NCBI GenBank assembly: GCA_035362835.1
Contig: DAOSDY010000001.1
Coordinates: forward strand, 1,240,001-1,304,000
Length of the DNA: 64,000 nucleotides
From: Melioribacteraceae bacterium
Lineage (GTDB): Bacteria > Bacteroidota > Ignavibacteria > Ignavibacteriales > Melioribacteraceae
Direction: 5' to 3'
Shown: in pieces, positions 8,303 through 16,976 of the stretch
How the letters are laid out: each line of letters begins with the position of its first letter
Numbering within the stretch: position 1 is the stretch's first letter
Translations under genes and position numbers: made by a program
Notes under the pieces: generated by a model
What the model saw: the letters and a program-made list of their open reading frames with translations, nothing else
Told to the model about the DNA's origin: nothing
Databases searched by the model: none

Positions 8303-9535
8303 ATGAGTTTTACTCTCCGGTTAGTGATTGTCGCATTATTATCTTTTGTAATCCAGTTCTATTTTATTTCCGGAATAACCGGATCGCTTAAAACAGCGTT
8401 CCCGGTAATTAACCGTAAACGTCTGAAAATGGTTGTTTGGTCGGCCCTGGTCTTCGCAAATCTCTATTTGATTATCGCTCTATTCTACCTGATCTATAAT
8501 CAGTTTTCCGTTTCCCGCGCCGTATTTCCGCCTCCGCTCAAATCCTTCGATTATATCATTCAGTTCCCATTCTGGATTTATATTCTGATTGTTGTTCAAT
8601 CAATTCTCTTTTTTGCAATAGTGGATGTTTTTAGATTCATATTGATCCTTTTCTCAAAGAAGCTTAACTCAAAATTAAAATTCCATTTTGCGGCGGCCCG
8701 TTTGATAATAGCCCTCTTATTTATAATATATGTTCCAATCAGAACTTTTTATGATTATTCGACGGTATCGACCAGGATTGTAGAGTATAAAAAAGAAGGA
8801 CTTCCGGAACGTCTGCATAATTTTAAAATAGTACTTATCTCGGATGTTCAGGCAGACCGGTATACGGATGAAATACGACTGAGCCGTTATATTGAAGCGG
8901 TTAATAATACAAATCCTGATCTTGTTCTTATTGCAGGAGATGTTATAACATCGACACCGGACTATATTAATGTTGCGGCTGAGCAGCTTGGAAAAATTCA
9001 ATCGAAGTATGGTGTCTATTCTTGCGTTGGAGATCATGATAACTGGGCATACCGGCAGGATACTGAACGAAGCCTGCGGGAAATTAAAGCCGCACTTATA
9101 TCGCGGAACGTTCGAATGATCGACAACGAAAAACTAATTCTGCCGGTTGATTCTTCCCGCATAGGAATTACTTTTATTACAAACACTTATGTGGAAAGGA
9201 TTGAGAGGGAAATAATTGATAGTCTTACAAATCATCTGAACGGGGAGGATTTAAGAATATTCCTTACACACCAGCCCCGCGATTTTTTAATTGAACAGGC
9301 AGGCGATTCAAACTACGATCTCTTTTTTGCAGGACATACTCACGGCGGGCAACTGACGTTCTTTTTTCCTTTTATTAATCTTACTCCTACCCTGATTGAA
9401 ACCCGATATGTAAAAGGGGATTTCCATATTGGTGATATGCTGGCAATTGTGAACCGCGGACTCGGAATGTCTCTTGCCCCAATCAGGTACAATTCCACAC
9501 CGGAAATTACTTTAATAGTGTTAAACGGTCGATAG
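8303..9535 (+). CDS. Membrane-anchored metallophosphoesterase with altered metal motifs
   Basis: 410 residues: about four transmembrane helices (about 5-25, 45-66, 90-115, 132-148), then a calcineurin-like phosphoesterase domain (about 173-408), the architecture of YkuE-like proteins. Motifs seen are SDVQAD (Asp 181), AGD (Asp 213), GDHD (244-247), THQP (His 323) and GHTHGGQ (His 345, His 347). Two standard metal-site motifs are changed: DxH reads DxQ (Gln 183) and GNHD reads GDHD (Asp 244). Family members include UDP-diacylglucosamine hydrolase-like and nucleotide phosphodiesterases; the substrate here is unknown. It follows the beta-lactamase gene after 24 bp and may share its transcript. 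Confidence 0.82.
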   Translation: MSFTLRLVIVALLSFVIQFYFISGITGSLKTAFPVINRKRLKMVVWSALVFANLYLIIALFYLIYNQFSVSRAVFPPPLKSFDYIIQFPFWIYILIVVQSILFFAIVDVFRFILILFSKKLNSKLKFHFAAARLIIALLFIIYVPIRTFYDYSTVSTRIVEYKKEGLPERLHNFKIVLISDVQADRYTDEIRLSRYIEAVNNTNPDLVLIAGDVITSTPDYINVAAEQLGKIQSKYGVYSCVGDHDNWAYRQDTERSLREIKAALISRNVRMIDNEKLILPVDSSRIGITFITNTYVERIEREIIDSLTNHLNGEDLRIFLTHQPRDFLIEQAGDSNYDLFFAGHTHGGQLTFFFPFINLTPTLIETRYVKGDFHIGDMLAIVNRGLGMSLAPIRYNSTPEITLIVLNGR

Positions 9536-9617
9536 AAACGCTTAGTCCTTATAACCACGCACTGAATTCCACGCAAAAATATTATTATATTTAAAAGAAA
9601 TTTAAGACGGTGTTGCC

Positions 9618-10988
9618 ATGAAAATATCAAAAAATCTCAGACTAATTGCTTTGATACGCAATTTTCTCAGAGACAGGTTCAACCTGGATGAGGATAAAGC
9701 GGATGAACTGCAGACAATTGAAACTATTAAAAAGGGGATCGAATTCCGCGGTACGAACCTCTGGGTTTTGATATTTGCTATCATTGTTGCTTCCGTCGGT
9801 TTGAATGTAAATTCAACTGCCGTCATTATCGGTGCAATGCTTATCTCGCCTTTAATGGGCCCTATTATGGGAATCGGTTTGGGAGTAGGAATAAACGATT
9901 TTGATCTTATAAAAAGAGCATTTAAGAATTTAGCTGTAGCCGTTGGTATTAGCGTTATTACTTCGGCGGTCTATTTTTTCATCTCGCCGCTCGGTGAGGC
10001 GCAGTCCGAACTCCTCTCCCGAACGACACCTGCAATCTGGGATGTTCTCATCGCTCTCTTCGGCGGATTGGCGGGTATTGTTGCCGCTTCCAGAAAACAT
10101 GTCAGCAATGTAGTCCCGGGAGTAGCGATTGCGACTGCATTGATGCCCCCTTTGTGTACCGCCGGTTATGGACTGGCTTCTGGCAATATACCGTTCTTCC
10201 TCGGAGCGTTTTTCCTCTTCTTTATTAATAGTGTTTTCATCAGTTTCGCAACACTTGTTATTGTTCGTTTTCTTAAATATCCACAGAAGGAATTTATTGA
10301 TGAAGCAACAGAGAGAAAAGTTAAACGTTATATACTTGTAATCATCCTAGTTACGGTAGTACCGAGTCTCTTTATGGCCTATAATATTGTTGACAGAAGT
10401 ATTTTCGAAAGGAATGCAAATCTCTTCATTAATAACGAGCTCGCTTTCAGAAACACTCACATTTTAAGCAAGAATATCATTCTTGAGAAAGGTAAAAAAA
10501 TGATTGAGGTTTTTCTGGTTGGCGAGACACTTGATGATAAAACACTCGATCTGACTAAAGAGAAACTTGAAAAATACGGAATAGGAGACGCCGAACTATT
10601 TGTCAATCAGGGTGTTGAGGGTCAGGAAAAATTTAATCTGGATTTTATAAAAACCGGATTAATTGAGGATTTATATAAAAAGAACGAAGAGCTTCTTAAA
10701 TCGAAAGAGAAAAGAATCGAATTCCTGGAAAACGAACTGGCAAAAGCCGGGCTTGCCCGTTATCCGGTAGATGAGATTTTCTTAGAAGCAAAAGCGCAAT
10801 ATCCCGGTATTGTTCAATTCTTTGTTGATAAAACGGTTATTGCAAATTCAAAAACAAATCTGCTCGATACTGTTACGGTTGCGTTTGCAAAATTCGGTTC
10901 GCGTCTTTCCGCCGGCGAAAGAAAACGCTTTGAAAACTGGATTGCCGCAAGAACTAAATCCTCAACACTGAAACTGATTGTAGAATAA
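9618..10988 (+). CDS. DUF389 family membrane protein
   Basis: 456 residues with about six transmembrane helices between residues 47 and 265 and a soluble C-terminal region. The DUF389 core is clear: TNLWVLIFAIIVASVGLNVN followed by STAVIIGAMLISPLMGPIMG, with ISPLMGP at 76-82, then GVGINDFDLIKRA. The C-terminal part (about 290-456) contains a ferredoxin-like segment and a charged helix. DUF389 proteins are widespread in bacteria and have no agreed function. The gene ends one base before the GTG start of the MOSC gene, so the two are coupled. Confidence 0.82.
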   Translation: MKISKNLRLIALIRNFLRDRFNLDEDKADELQTIETIKKGIEFRGTNLWVLIFAIIVASVGLNVNSTAVIIGAMLISPLMGPIMGIGLGVGINDFDLIKRAFKNLAVAVGISVITSAVYFFISPLGEAQSELLSRTTPAIWDVLIALFGGLAGIVAASRKHVSNVVPGVAIATALMPPLCTAGYGLASGNIPFFLGAFFLFFINSVFISFATLVIVRFLKYPQKEFIDEATERKVKRYILVIILVTVVPSLFMAYNIVDRSIFERNANLFINNELAFRNTHILSKNIILEKGKKMIEVFLVGETLDDKTLDLTKEKLEKYGIGDAELFVNQGVEGQEKFNLDFIKTGLIEDLYKKNEELLKSKEKRIEFLENELAKAGLARYPVDEIFLEAKAQYPGIVQFFVDKTVIANSKTNLLDTVTVAFAKFGSRLSAGERKRFENWIAARTKSSTLKLIVE

Positions 10989-10989
10989 A

Positions 10990-11808
10990 GTGCTCTCATT
11001 AGAAAAATATGTTTTGAGCGATCTGTATATTTATCCCGTTAAATCGCTCGGCGGAATCCGACTTAAAAGTTCTGAAGTTACTGAACGCGGTTTGAAATAT
11101 GACCGGCGATGGCTTCTGGTAGATGAATCCGGTAAGTTTATAACACAGCGGGTGTACCCCCAGATGGCACTTATAGATGTGGAGATTGAAAACGGGAGAC
11201 TTGAATTTAGCCATAGGATTAAAAAGGAAAATTTTGGTTTTAATATTGAGCGAAATTCCGGTATCAAAACTGAAGTTGTAATTTGGAACGACAAGGTATC
11301 TACGCAATTTGTTGATAGTGAAGCAGATGAATGGTTCAGTGATATGATCGAAGTTAAGTGCCGGATGGTCTTTATGCCGGACGAAACAAACCGCACGGTT
11401 GATACCCGGTATGCGCACAGTAATGAAATTGTTAGCTTTGCAGACGCTTACCCGTTTTTATTGATAGGACAATCCTCGCTCGATGAACTCAATTCCCGTT
11501 TAATTGAAAAATTACCCGTTAACCGTTTCAGACCGAATCTGGTTTTTAAAGGCGGAAATCCTTTTGACGAGGACCGGATTAAAAGCTTTATATTAGGCGA
11601 CGTTACATTTTTTCCTGTAAAACCGTGCGCACGCTGTGTTGTTACTACAATAAATCAGGAGAATGCGCAAAAAAACGAAGAACCGCTTAAGACCCTTTCG
11701 GAATACCGGAGTTTTGATAACAAAGTTATGTTCGGTCAGAACCTGGTACACCGGGGATGCGGAACGATATCCATTGGAAACGAATTAAAAATTACCGCCT
11801 GGAAATAG
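10990..11808 (+). CDS. MOSC domain protein (YcbX-like)
   Basis: 272 residues with an N-terminal MOSC beta-barrel (about 6-100, opening DLYIYPVKSLGG) and a C-terminal MOSC domain (about 120-270). Hallmarks of the second are PVNRFRPNLV (176-185) and PCARCVVTTI, with Cys 213 and the conserved Cys 216. Relatives such as YcbX and mARC are molybdenum-cofactor proteins that reduce N-hydroxylated compounds. YcbX carries an extra C-terminal 2Fe-2S ferredoxin domain that is absent here, so an external electron donor would be needed. Translation starts at GTG, one base after the DUF389 stop codon. The HEAT gene ATG follows directly after its TAG. Confidence 0.85.
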   Translation: MLSLEKYVLSDLYIYPVKSLGGIRLKSSEVTERGLKYDRRWLLVDESGKFITQRVYPQMALIDVEIENGRLEFSHRIKKENFGFNIERNSGIKTEVVIWNDKVSTQFVDSEADEWFSDMIEVKCRMVFMPDETNRTVDTRYAHSNEIVSFADAYPFLLIGQSSLDELNSRLIEKLPVNRFRPNLVFKGGNPFDEDRIKSFILGDVTFFPVKPCARCVVTTINQENAQKNEEPLKTLSEYRSFDNKVMFGQNLVHRGCGTISIGNELKITAWK

Positions 11809-12333
11809 ATGCTTACAATTTACGACCTGCTTAAAGGTCACGATCTTCGCTCAATAGGTAAATCCAATGAAGTTGTAAAGCTTGTAACAAGCGACCCGGA
11901 TCTGTTCGATGAAGTGTTCAACGGAATATTTCACGAAGATAATATAATCCGGGCACGATGCGCCGATGCGGTTGAAAAAGTCGCAAGGGCTTTCCCCGCC
12001 TATATTCAAAAAAAGAAATCAACAATTCTTAAGAACTTACCGAAATTCAAACAGAAGGAAGTCCTCTGGCATGTAGCGACGATGATCGGTTATCTTAAAC
12101 TTACTTCAGTGGAGATGAACAGGGCGGCCGGATTCCTTTTTAAGTGGCTTAAAGAAGAAGAGAGTATAATTGTTAAAGTAATGTGTATGCAGACTCTTGC
12201 CGAGCTCTCAATAAATCATACAAAGATGAGAAAGAGTGTTCGTGACGAAATTCAGAGACAAATGGTTAACGGCGCGCCGGGCGTAAAGGCAAGAGGAAGA
12301 AAACTAATCAAACTTCTTGAATCTGTTCATTAG
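11809..12333 (+). CDS. HEAT-repeat-like helical protein
   Basis: 174 residues without signal peptide or membrane segment. The sequence forms antiparallel helix pairs of HEAT/ARM type, for example IIRARCADAVEKVARAFP (about 46-63), VLWHVATMIGYLKL and IVKVMCMQTLAELS. Such proteins are binding scaffolds. The ATG follows immediately after the MOSC stop codon, and a methyltransferase gene starts 16 bp downstream, so it belongs to the same transcription unit. Partner and role cannot be read from the sequence. Confidence 0.7.
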   Translation: MLTIYDLLKGHDLRSIGKSNEVVKLVTSDPDLFDEVFNGIFHEDNIIRARCADAVEKVARAFPAYIQKKKSTILKNLPKFKQKEVLWHVATMIGYLKLTSVEMNRAAGFLFKWLKEEESIIVKVMCMQTLAELSINHTKMRKSVRDEIQRQMVNGAPGVKARGRKLIKLLESVH

Positions 12334-12349
12334 AATAACGGAGTATTAA

Positions 12350-13105
12350 ATGAAACAATGGTACGAGGAAATGTTTTCTAATTATGCAAGGAAGTATGAC
12401 GAGGAGATTTTTACAAAGGGAACATTAGGTGAAGTCGATTTTATTGAAAATGAGATTGGACATGATAAGTCCGCTTATCTGCTCGACGTCGGATGCGGTA
12501 CCGGTAGGCACTCTATTGAACTTGCAAAACGGGGCTACAGAATCACGGGAATTGATCTCTCCGAAGCGCAGATAAAACGGGCAAGGGAAAAAGCTCACAT
12601 TCAGGGAGTTAATCCTGAGTTTCTGGTTCAAGACGCACGGGACTTTAATTTCAACGAAAAATTCGATCATGCAATATTAATCTGCGAAGGGGCCTTCTCC
12701 CTGATGGAAACGGACGAAATGAATTTCAGAATCCTCCAGAATGTTTTTAACTCAATTAAACCCGGCGGAAAATTTATCTTTACTGCCCTTAACGCACTAT
12801 TTCCCCTTAATAACTCGGTTAAAGATTTTATAAACGGCGATTCCGAAAATGTCTTTTCGGTGCAGAATAATTTTGATCCAATGACTTTAAGAGACCACTC
12901 AGAAATAACAATGACGGATGATTCCGGTGTGGAAATGAGACTCCGGTGCAACGAAAGATATTTTATGCCTTCTGAATTGACGTGGTATCTGAAAACTGTC
13001 GGATTTTCCGGATCGGAAATTTTCGGCTGTAAAATCGGGGCCTTCAGCAGAAACGACCGGCTTTCGAAAGATGATTACGAATTGCTGGTAATAGCAGTTA
13101 AATAA
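12350..13105 (+). CDS. Class I SAM-dependent methyltransferase
   Basis: 251 residues with a Rossmann-type methyltransferase core. Motif I is LLDVGCGTG at 44-52, the acidic residue that binds the ribose of S-adenosylmethionine is Asp 69 in GIDLS, and a later strand carries the NSIKPGGKFIFTALN segment. The extended C-terminal part with MTDDSGVEMRLRCNERYF is typical of small-molecule or lipid methyltransferases of the Methyltransf_25 type. The acceptor is unknown. It sits between a HEAT gene and a VOC gene at short spacing. Confidence 0.82.
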   Translation: MKQWYEEMFSNYARKYDEEIFTKGTLGEVDFIENEIGHDKSAYLLDVGCGTGRHSIELAKRGYRITGIDLSEAQIKRAREKAHIQGVNPEFLVQDARDFNFNEKFDHAILICEGAFSLMETDEMNFRILQNVFNSIKPGGKFIFTALNALFPLNNSVKDFINGDSENVFSVQNNFDPMTLRDHSEITMTDDSGVEMRLRCNERYFMPSELTWYLKTVGFSGSEIFGCKIGAFSRNDRLSKDDYELLVIAVK

Positions 13106-13136
13106 ATCTATTAATTAAAATAGAAAGGTCAGTAGA

Positions 13137-13505
13137 ATGGCTAATGTTATAAACTGGTTCGAAATTCCCGCAAAGGATTTAAATAGAGCAGTAAAATTTT
13201 ATTCGCAGGTGATCGGCGGAGAATTCTACCGGACAGATTTGGGCGGACTCAAAATGGCTTTTTTCCCGATGGAGGGGGATGGAGTAGGCGGTGCACTGTG
13301 TCAGGGAGAATTTTATAATCCCACGCAGGATGGTCCGGTTATCTATCTTAATGCAAATCCGGATTTAAGTGAACCACTTTCAAGAGTCGAGGTTGCCGGA
13401 GGTAAAATTATTATGGATAAAAAATTTATTGCCGAGGATATCGGTTATATGGCATTGTTTATTGATAGCGAGGGAAACAGGGTGGCTTTTCACTCAATTA
13501 AATAA
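13137..13505 (+). CDS. VOC (glyoxalase/bleomycin resistance/dioxygenase) family protein
   Basis: A 122-residue cytosolic single-module VOC protein with two beta-alpha-beta-beta-beta units. It begins INWFEIPAKDLNRAVKFYSQVIGGEF and ends GYMALFIDSEGNRVAFHS, the usual VOC pattern. Family members act as metal-dependent enzymes or as binding proteins, and the single copy would dimerise. An AAGG ribosome binding site lies ahead of the ATG. It is the last gene of the plus-strand run and is followed by the bidirectional terminator at 13516-13535. Confidence 0.82.
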   Translation: MANVINWFEIPAKDLNRAVKFYSQVIGGEFYRTDLGGLKMAFFPMEGDGVGGALCQGEFYNPTQDGPVIYLNANPDLSEPLSRVEVAGGKIIMDKKFIAEDIGYMALFIDSEGNRVAFHSIK

Positions 13506-13515
13506 AGATAAAAAT

Positions 13516-13535
13516 GGGGACGAATAATCGTCCCC
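13516..13535. terminator. Bidirectional terminator between convergent genes
   Basis: A perfect 8-bp stem GGGGACGA/TCGTCCCC encloses the 4-base loop ATAA. It lies between the stop codons of the VOC gene (plus) and the repeat-protein gene (minus). The minus-strand side is followed by ATTTTTATCTTT, the plus side by a weaker TAATTATTT tract. Confidence 0.8.
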
Positions 13536-13542
13536 TAATTAT

Positions 13543-14982
13543 TTACAAATTGTATTTTCTCTCAAGATCCTTTGCTCTGAATGTGAGTCTGTCGTTTTCA
13601 AGATCATCGATATCATCGAGCAATTGTTTTACCCTGGCTGGCTCTGTTGTCTGTTTCATGTAGATATCAACAAGATATTTATAAGCTGTATACTTGTCTC
13701 TATCTTCCGCGGAGCGGAGTGCCTGTCTGTAATACTGTTCGGCTTTATTTAACTGATTCTTCTTAAAATAAACAAAACCGAAAATCAGATTAAACCGGCG
13801 CTCCAGATCATCAGCCTTACTAAGGTCGGGCCGGGTCGAAGCAGATTTCTCCAATTCCGGAATGGATTTACCTGAAGCAATCTCGACAATAAACTTGTGA
13901 AGCCAACGGCTCTCTTTTTCAAACCGGCGCATGGTGTTAAAAGATTCTTTATACCTTTCATCAAGTTCCGATTCGTACTTCTTAAGAAGGGAAGCATTTC
14001 CTGTAAGCCATGCATTTGTAACTATAATATATTTTGCATTGCCTGCCGCTCCTCTCCAGGTCGGCTTTTCGTTCTCCAGAGAATTGATTGCGTGTTTGAT
14101 TGCCGGGTCGGACTTTCCGGTTGCGTCGTAGTATCGGGCTTTTGTGTATTCTTCGATCAGTTTCTGATTGTCAGAATTAATCAGCGATTCAACCTTCTCG
14201 AATTCGTTAAGGTTTAATAGCCGCTGACAGTAGGAGTTCAGTGTTCTTTTGCTCTTCGGGAATCTTTTTAGAAATTCTTCAAAGTATCTAATCGAAGCAG
14301 CATCATTATCCTCCAGACTCGAATAGACTTCTATAAGAGTAAGAGCTGTTTGACCGTATGTAAGTTTTCCTTTTTCGTAAGCCGAGTTCAAATAGGCGAG
14401 TCCTTTATCGCGGTCGCCGGACATTCCAAGTACGCCGGCAATAAATCCCGTAACACCGCTTAAGCGGTCGGCGTAATAATGAAGCATACCAAGCACAAGA
14501 TAGGCGTCGTAAAACTTCGGATCGGATTCAAGTATCTCATCCATAATATTTTTAGCTTTCATTCCGCTTCTGAATGCGCTCCACCAGGAGCCGTCAATTC
14601 CGTATATTCTTCCAAGGTATGCGTAGATAGATCCGAAATAGAATTTATTTTCGGTATTGAGTTTAGAGTCTTCGAATTTTTCTATTACCCCTTCGCAATA
14701 ATCAATTATCTCTTTGTTGAGAACTTTTCGGCCGGCATCACGTTTAGCCGGATCCATTTCTGCTATTCTCTGGTAATACTCCAGTATCCTTGCGTTTATA
14801 TAATAATAATAGTACTTGGGGGAACCGGGCATTGATTTTATTTGGTCCTGTGACAGCTTAAATGCGCGGTCGAATTCCTCGTTGAATGTATGATCGATTA
14901 TCTGCCGGTCCAGCGAATTAGGTTCGAATGAACCCGCAAAGAGGATTACCGGAAAAAGAAGAATGAAAAAAAATCTCTTCAT
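13543..14982 (-). CDS. Secreted tetratricopeptide-like repeat protein
   Basis: 479 residues beginning with a signal peptide (MKRFFFILLFPVILFAGS). The mature part is all helical, with TPR-like pairs: KFYDAYLVLGMLHYYADRLS (about 180-200), LTYGQTALTLIEVYSSL, and FGFVYFKKNQLNKAEQYYRQ near 405-425, the last being a textbook TPR. No enzyme domain is seen. It is likely a periplasmic or outer-membrane-associated scaffold. The gene is single, convergent with the VOC gene and divergent from DUF502; AAAGGA lies ahead of the start and a possible -7 box (TATTTTTG) upstream. Confidence 0.75.
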   Translation of the reverse strand: MKRFFFILLFPVILFAGSFEPNSLDRQIIDHTFNEEFDRAFKLSQDQIKSMPGSPKYYYYYINARILEYYQRIAEMDPAKRDAGRKVLNKEIIDYCEGVIEKFEDSKLNTENKFYFGSIYAYLGRIYGIDGSWWSAFRSGMKAKNIMDEILESDPKFYDAYLVLGMLHYYADRLSGVTGFIAGVLGMSGDRDKGLAYLNSAYEKGKLTYGQTALTLIEVYSSLEDNDAASIRYFEEFLKRFPKSKRTLNSYCQRLLNLNEFEKVESLINSDNQKLIEEYTKARYYDATGKSDPAIKHAINSLENEKPTWRGAAGNAKYIIVTNAWLTGNASLLKKYESELDERYKESFNTMRRFEKESRWLHKFIVEIASGKSIPELEKSASTRPDLSKADDLERRFNLIFGFVYFKKNQLNKAEQYYRQALRSAEDRDKYTAYKYLVDIYMKQTTEPARVKQLLDDIDDLENDRLTFRAKDLERKYNL

Positions 14983-15096
14983 ACAAATCGGTCCTTTTTT
15001 TAAGTTGCCAATGATTATTTTTACTTTACAAGATAAACAAAAATATTGAGTATCTTAATCCCGGATTTAATGCAACGGTACGAATAGGATTTTTTT

Positions 15097-15720
15097 ATGA
15101 ATAAGTTGAACCTGTTTCTTAAGACCACTTTCTTCGGCGGGTTTCTTGTTGTCCTTCCGATTATTGTGCTGATCTTTGTCCTTAACTGGTTTTATGAATT
15201 CCTGATAGAGAATATCCGCCCGATTACAAACCTTCTAGTAGAAACCGCCCGTGTAAGCGAGGTAATTGCCGCCGTTATTGCCATTATTATTATGCTCCTG
15301 CTCTTTTTTCTTGTCGGTCTTCTGGTTCAGACACGGCTTGGAAAATTCTTCTTTCAGATTTTTGAAGAGCGTCTCTTGAAGCGGATACCGATTTACAGAA
15401 TTATAAAAGAAACTGTAATCCAGCTTTTCGGCGGAGAGAAAATGATCTTTAAAGGAGTTGCGCTCATTCGCCCCTTTCATAACGACACTATTATTACTGC
15501 ATTCATTACAGACGAAAGTCCGAACGGCTATATTACAGTATTTGTCCCTTCGGCACCGGCTCCCACCGGCGGGTATATCTATCATATCAGAAAAGAATAT
15601 GTTACAAAAATTGATTACCCGGTTGAGCAGGCAATGAGAACTGTTCTCAGTCTTGGCGCAGGTTCAAAAGATTTTATCTCAAAAATGCAGGAACTGGAAG
15701 TAAAAGAAAAAGAGAAATAA
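15097..15720 (+). CDS. DUF502 family membrane protein
   Basis: 207 residues with two transmembrane helices (about 11-31 and 52-75) and a soluble domain. The DUF502 pattern is clear: FFGGFLVVLPIIVLIFVLNW at the N terminus, IPIYRIIKETVIQLFGG in the middle, then PNGYITVFVPSAPAPTGGYI near 148-168. DUF502 proteins occur in many bacteria and plants (COV family) and lack a defined biochemical role. The gene is divergent from the repeat-protein gene and about 110 bp ahead of the ECF sigma gene. Confidence 0.85.
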   Translation: MNKLNLFLKTTFFGGFLVVLPIIVLIFVLNWFYEFLIENIRPITNLLVETARVSEVIAAVIAIIIMLLLFFLVGLLVQTRLGKFFFQIFEERLLKRIPIYRIIKETVIQLFGGEKMIFKGVALIRPFHNDTIITAFITDESPNGYITVFVPSAPAPTGGYIYHIRKEYVTKIDYPVEQAMRTVLSLGAGSKDFISKMQELEVKEKEK

Positions 15721-15828
15721 ACTGCTTTCAATAACTTTACGGCTCCCCGGAAACATTACTTCAGAAAATTCCGTCCAATACAATAAATTTTCCTTTTATA
15801 CGTTTACCATGTTAGAAAATAAAAGAAT

Positions 15829-16380
15829 ATGACTCTATTAAACGAGAATAATTTAATAGACAGGTGCAGAATGGGGGAATCTGCTGCATTCGGACCTTTA
15901 ATAAAGCTCTACAGGCAAAGGATGCTCTCCTATCTGTTTAAGCTTTGCGGAAACAGGGAACTGGCCGAGGATCTTTTCCAGGAAACGCTGATTAAAATCT
16001 GGAGAGGACTAAAAAACTATAAAGATCAGAACAAATTTTCTTCCTGGATCTTTTCGATTGCACATAATACGGTAATGGATAAATTGAGAATGAATAAAAG
16101 AGAGAAAGATATTTATGAAATTGGTGATATGGAGTTCCCGGCATTAACAAATGATCCCTACAGAGAACTTGTTGATTCGGAAACTGGTGAAATAATTTCC
16201 AGGGCGGTTGACCGGCTCTCTTTAAAACAAAAGGAAGTGTTTCTATTACGAATTCATGGGGGGATGACATTTAGAGAGATATCCGAGATAACAGGCGAAT
16301 CCCTTAATACCGTCCTTTCGCACATGAACTACTCAGTTAAGAAGCTGAGAAAAATGTTGAGGTTTCAAAATGTCGAATAA
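15829..16380 (+). CDS. ECF-type RNA polymerase sigma factor
   Basis: 183 residues with sigma region 2 at about 22-90 (LCGNRELAEDLFQETLIKIW, then KFSSWIFSIAHNTVMD) and region 4 at about 125-178 (LSLKQKEVFLLRIHGGMTFREIS with helix-turn-helix). Regions 1 and 3 are absent, as expected for the extracytoplasmic-function class. Its stop overlaps the start of the anti-sigma gene by 11 bp, so the pair is translationally coupled. The third gene of the cassette encodes a secreted protein. The signal sensed is unknown. Confidence 0.92.
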   Translation: MTLLNENNLIDRCRMGESAAFGPLIKLYRQRMLSYLFKLCGNRELAEDLFQETLIKIWRGLKNYKDQNKFSSWIFSIAHNTVMDKLRMNKREKDIYEIGDMEFPALTNDPYRELVDSETGEIISRAVDRLSLKQKEVFLLRIHGGMTFREISEITGESLNTVLSHMNYSVKKLRKMLRFQNVE

Positions 16381-16930
16381 TGAAAAAATGACGTGTAAAA
16401 TGTTCGAGCACGATATCTGGCTTTATATAGACAGAACACTGGGCGACGAGAAAATGGAATTCTGGCGCAGACATCTTAATCAGTGCAATCATTGCAGGGA
16501 GATTCTATCGTCAACAGAAGGGCTTATTTCAACGGCGTCTGAAAAACTCGTTTTTGATATCGATGATAGTTCGTTCGACAGGATGATCGGAAAAAGCATT
16601 AAGTCAAATAGGTATAAAATATTTCCCCGGTTATTTGGAAAAAGGGGCCGCCAACTAATTACTGTTGGCAAGGTTGTCTTTGCGAGTGTACTTGTTGTTG
16701 CGGCAATTCTGATTTCGCTAATGTCCGACAAGCCGAATTCAATTAAAACTGTGAGCAGAGAACTTCTTGACTGGGAAGGCGCAGAGATAAGAACGGAATT
16801 GAACGATATCGGAAGCAGAATTGAACTGATTAAATATGATAATCTGGAAGGCTGGAACCGCGAGGTGAATGGAATAAACAGCCGCCTGAACAATCTTGAA
16901 ACTAACAGCGATCCGGAATCATTTTATTAA
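16370..16930 (+). CDS. Anti-sigma factor with zinc-binding domain and one membrane span
   Basis: 186 residues. The N-terminal anti-sigma (ZAS/zf-HC2) domain carries His-x3-Cys-x2-Cys at His 35, Cys 39 and Cys 42, with Cys 9 as a possible fourth ligand. One transmembrane helix (about 99-117, VGKVVFASVLVVAAILISLM) is followed by about 65 periplasmic residues with heptad-like helix. This is the usual layout of a membrane anti-sigma that holds its ECF factor until a periplasmic signal triggers release. It overlaps the sigma gene by 11 bp. Partner assignment is inference from the overlap. Confidence 0.85.
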   Translation: MSNNEKMTCKMFEHDIWLYIDRTLGDEKMEFWRRHLNQCNHCREILSSTEGLISTASEKLVFDIDDSSFDRMIGKSIKSNRYKIFPRLFGKRGRQLITVGKVVFASVLVVAAILISLMSDKPNSIKTVSRELLDWEGAEIRTELNDIGSRIELIKYDNLEGWNREVNGINSRLNNLETNSDPESFY

Positions 16931-16976
16931 TAAGTAAAGGATGTTTTATTCAAACATATAATCTTAGGAGGGAAAA

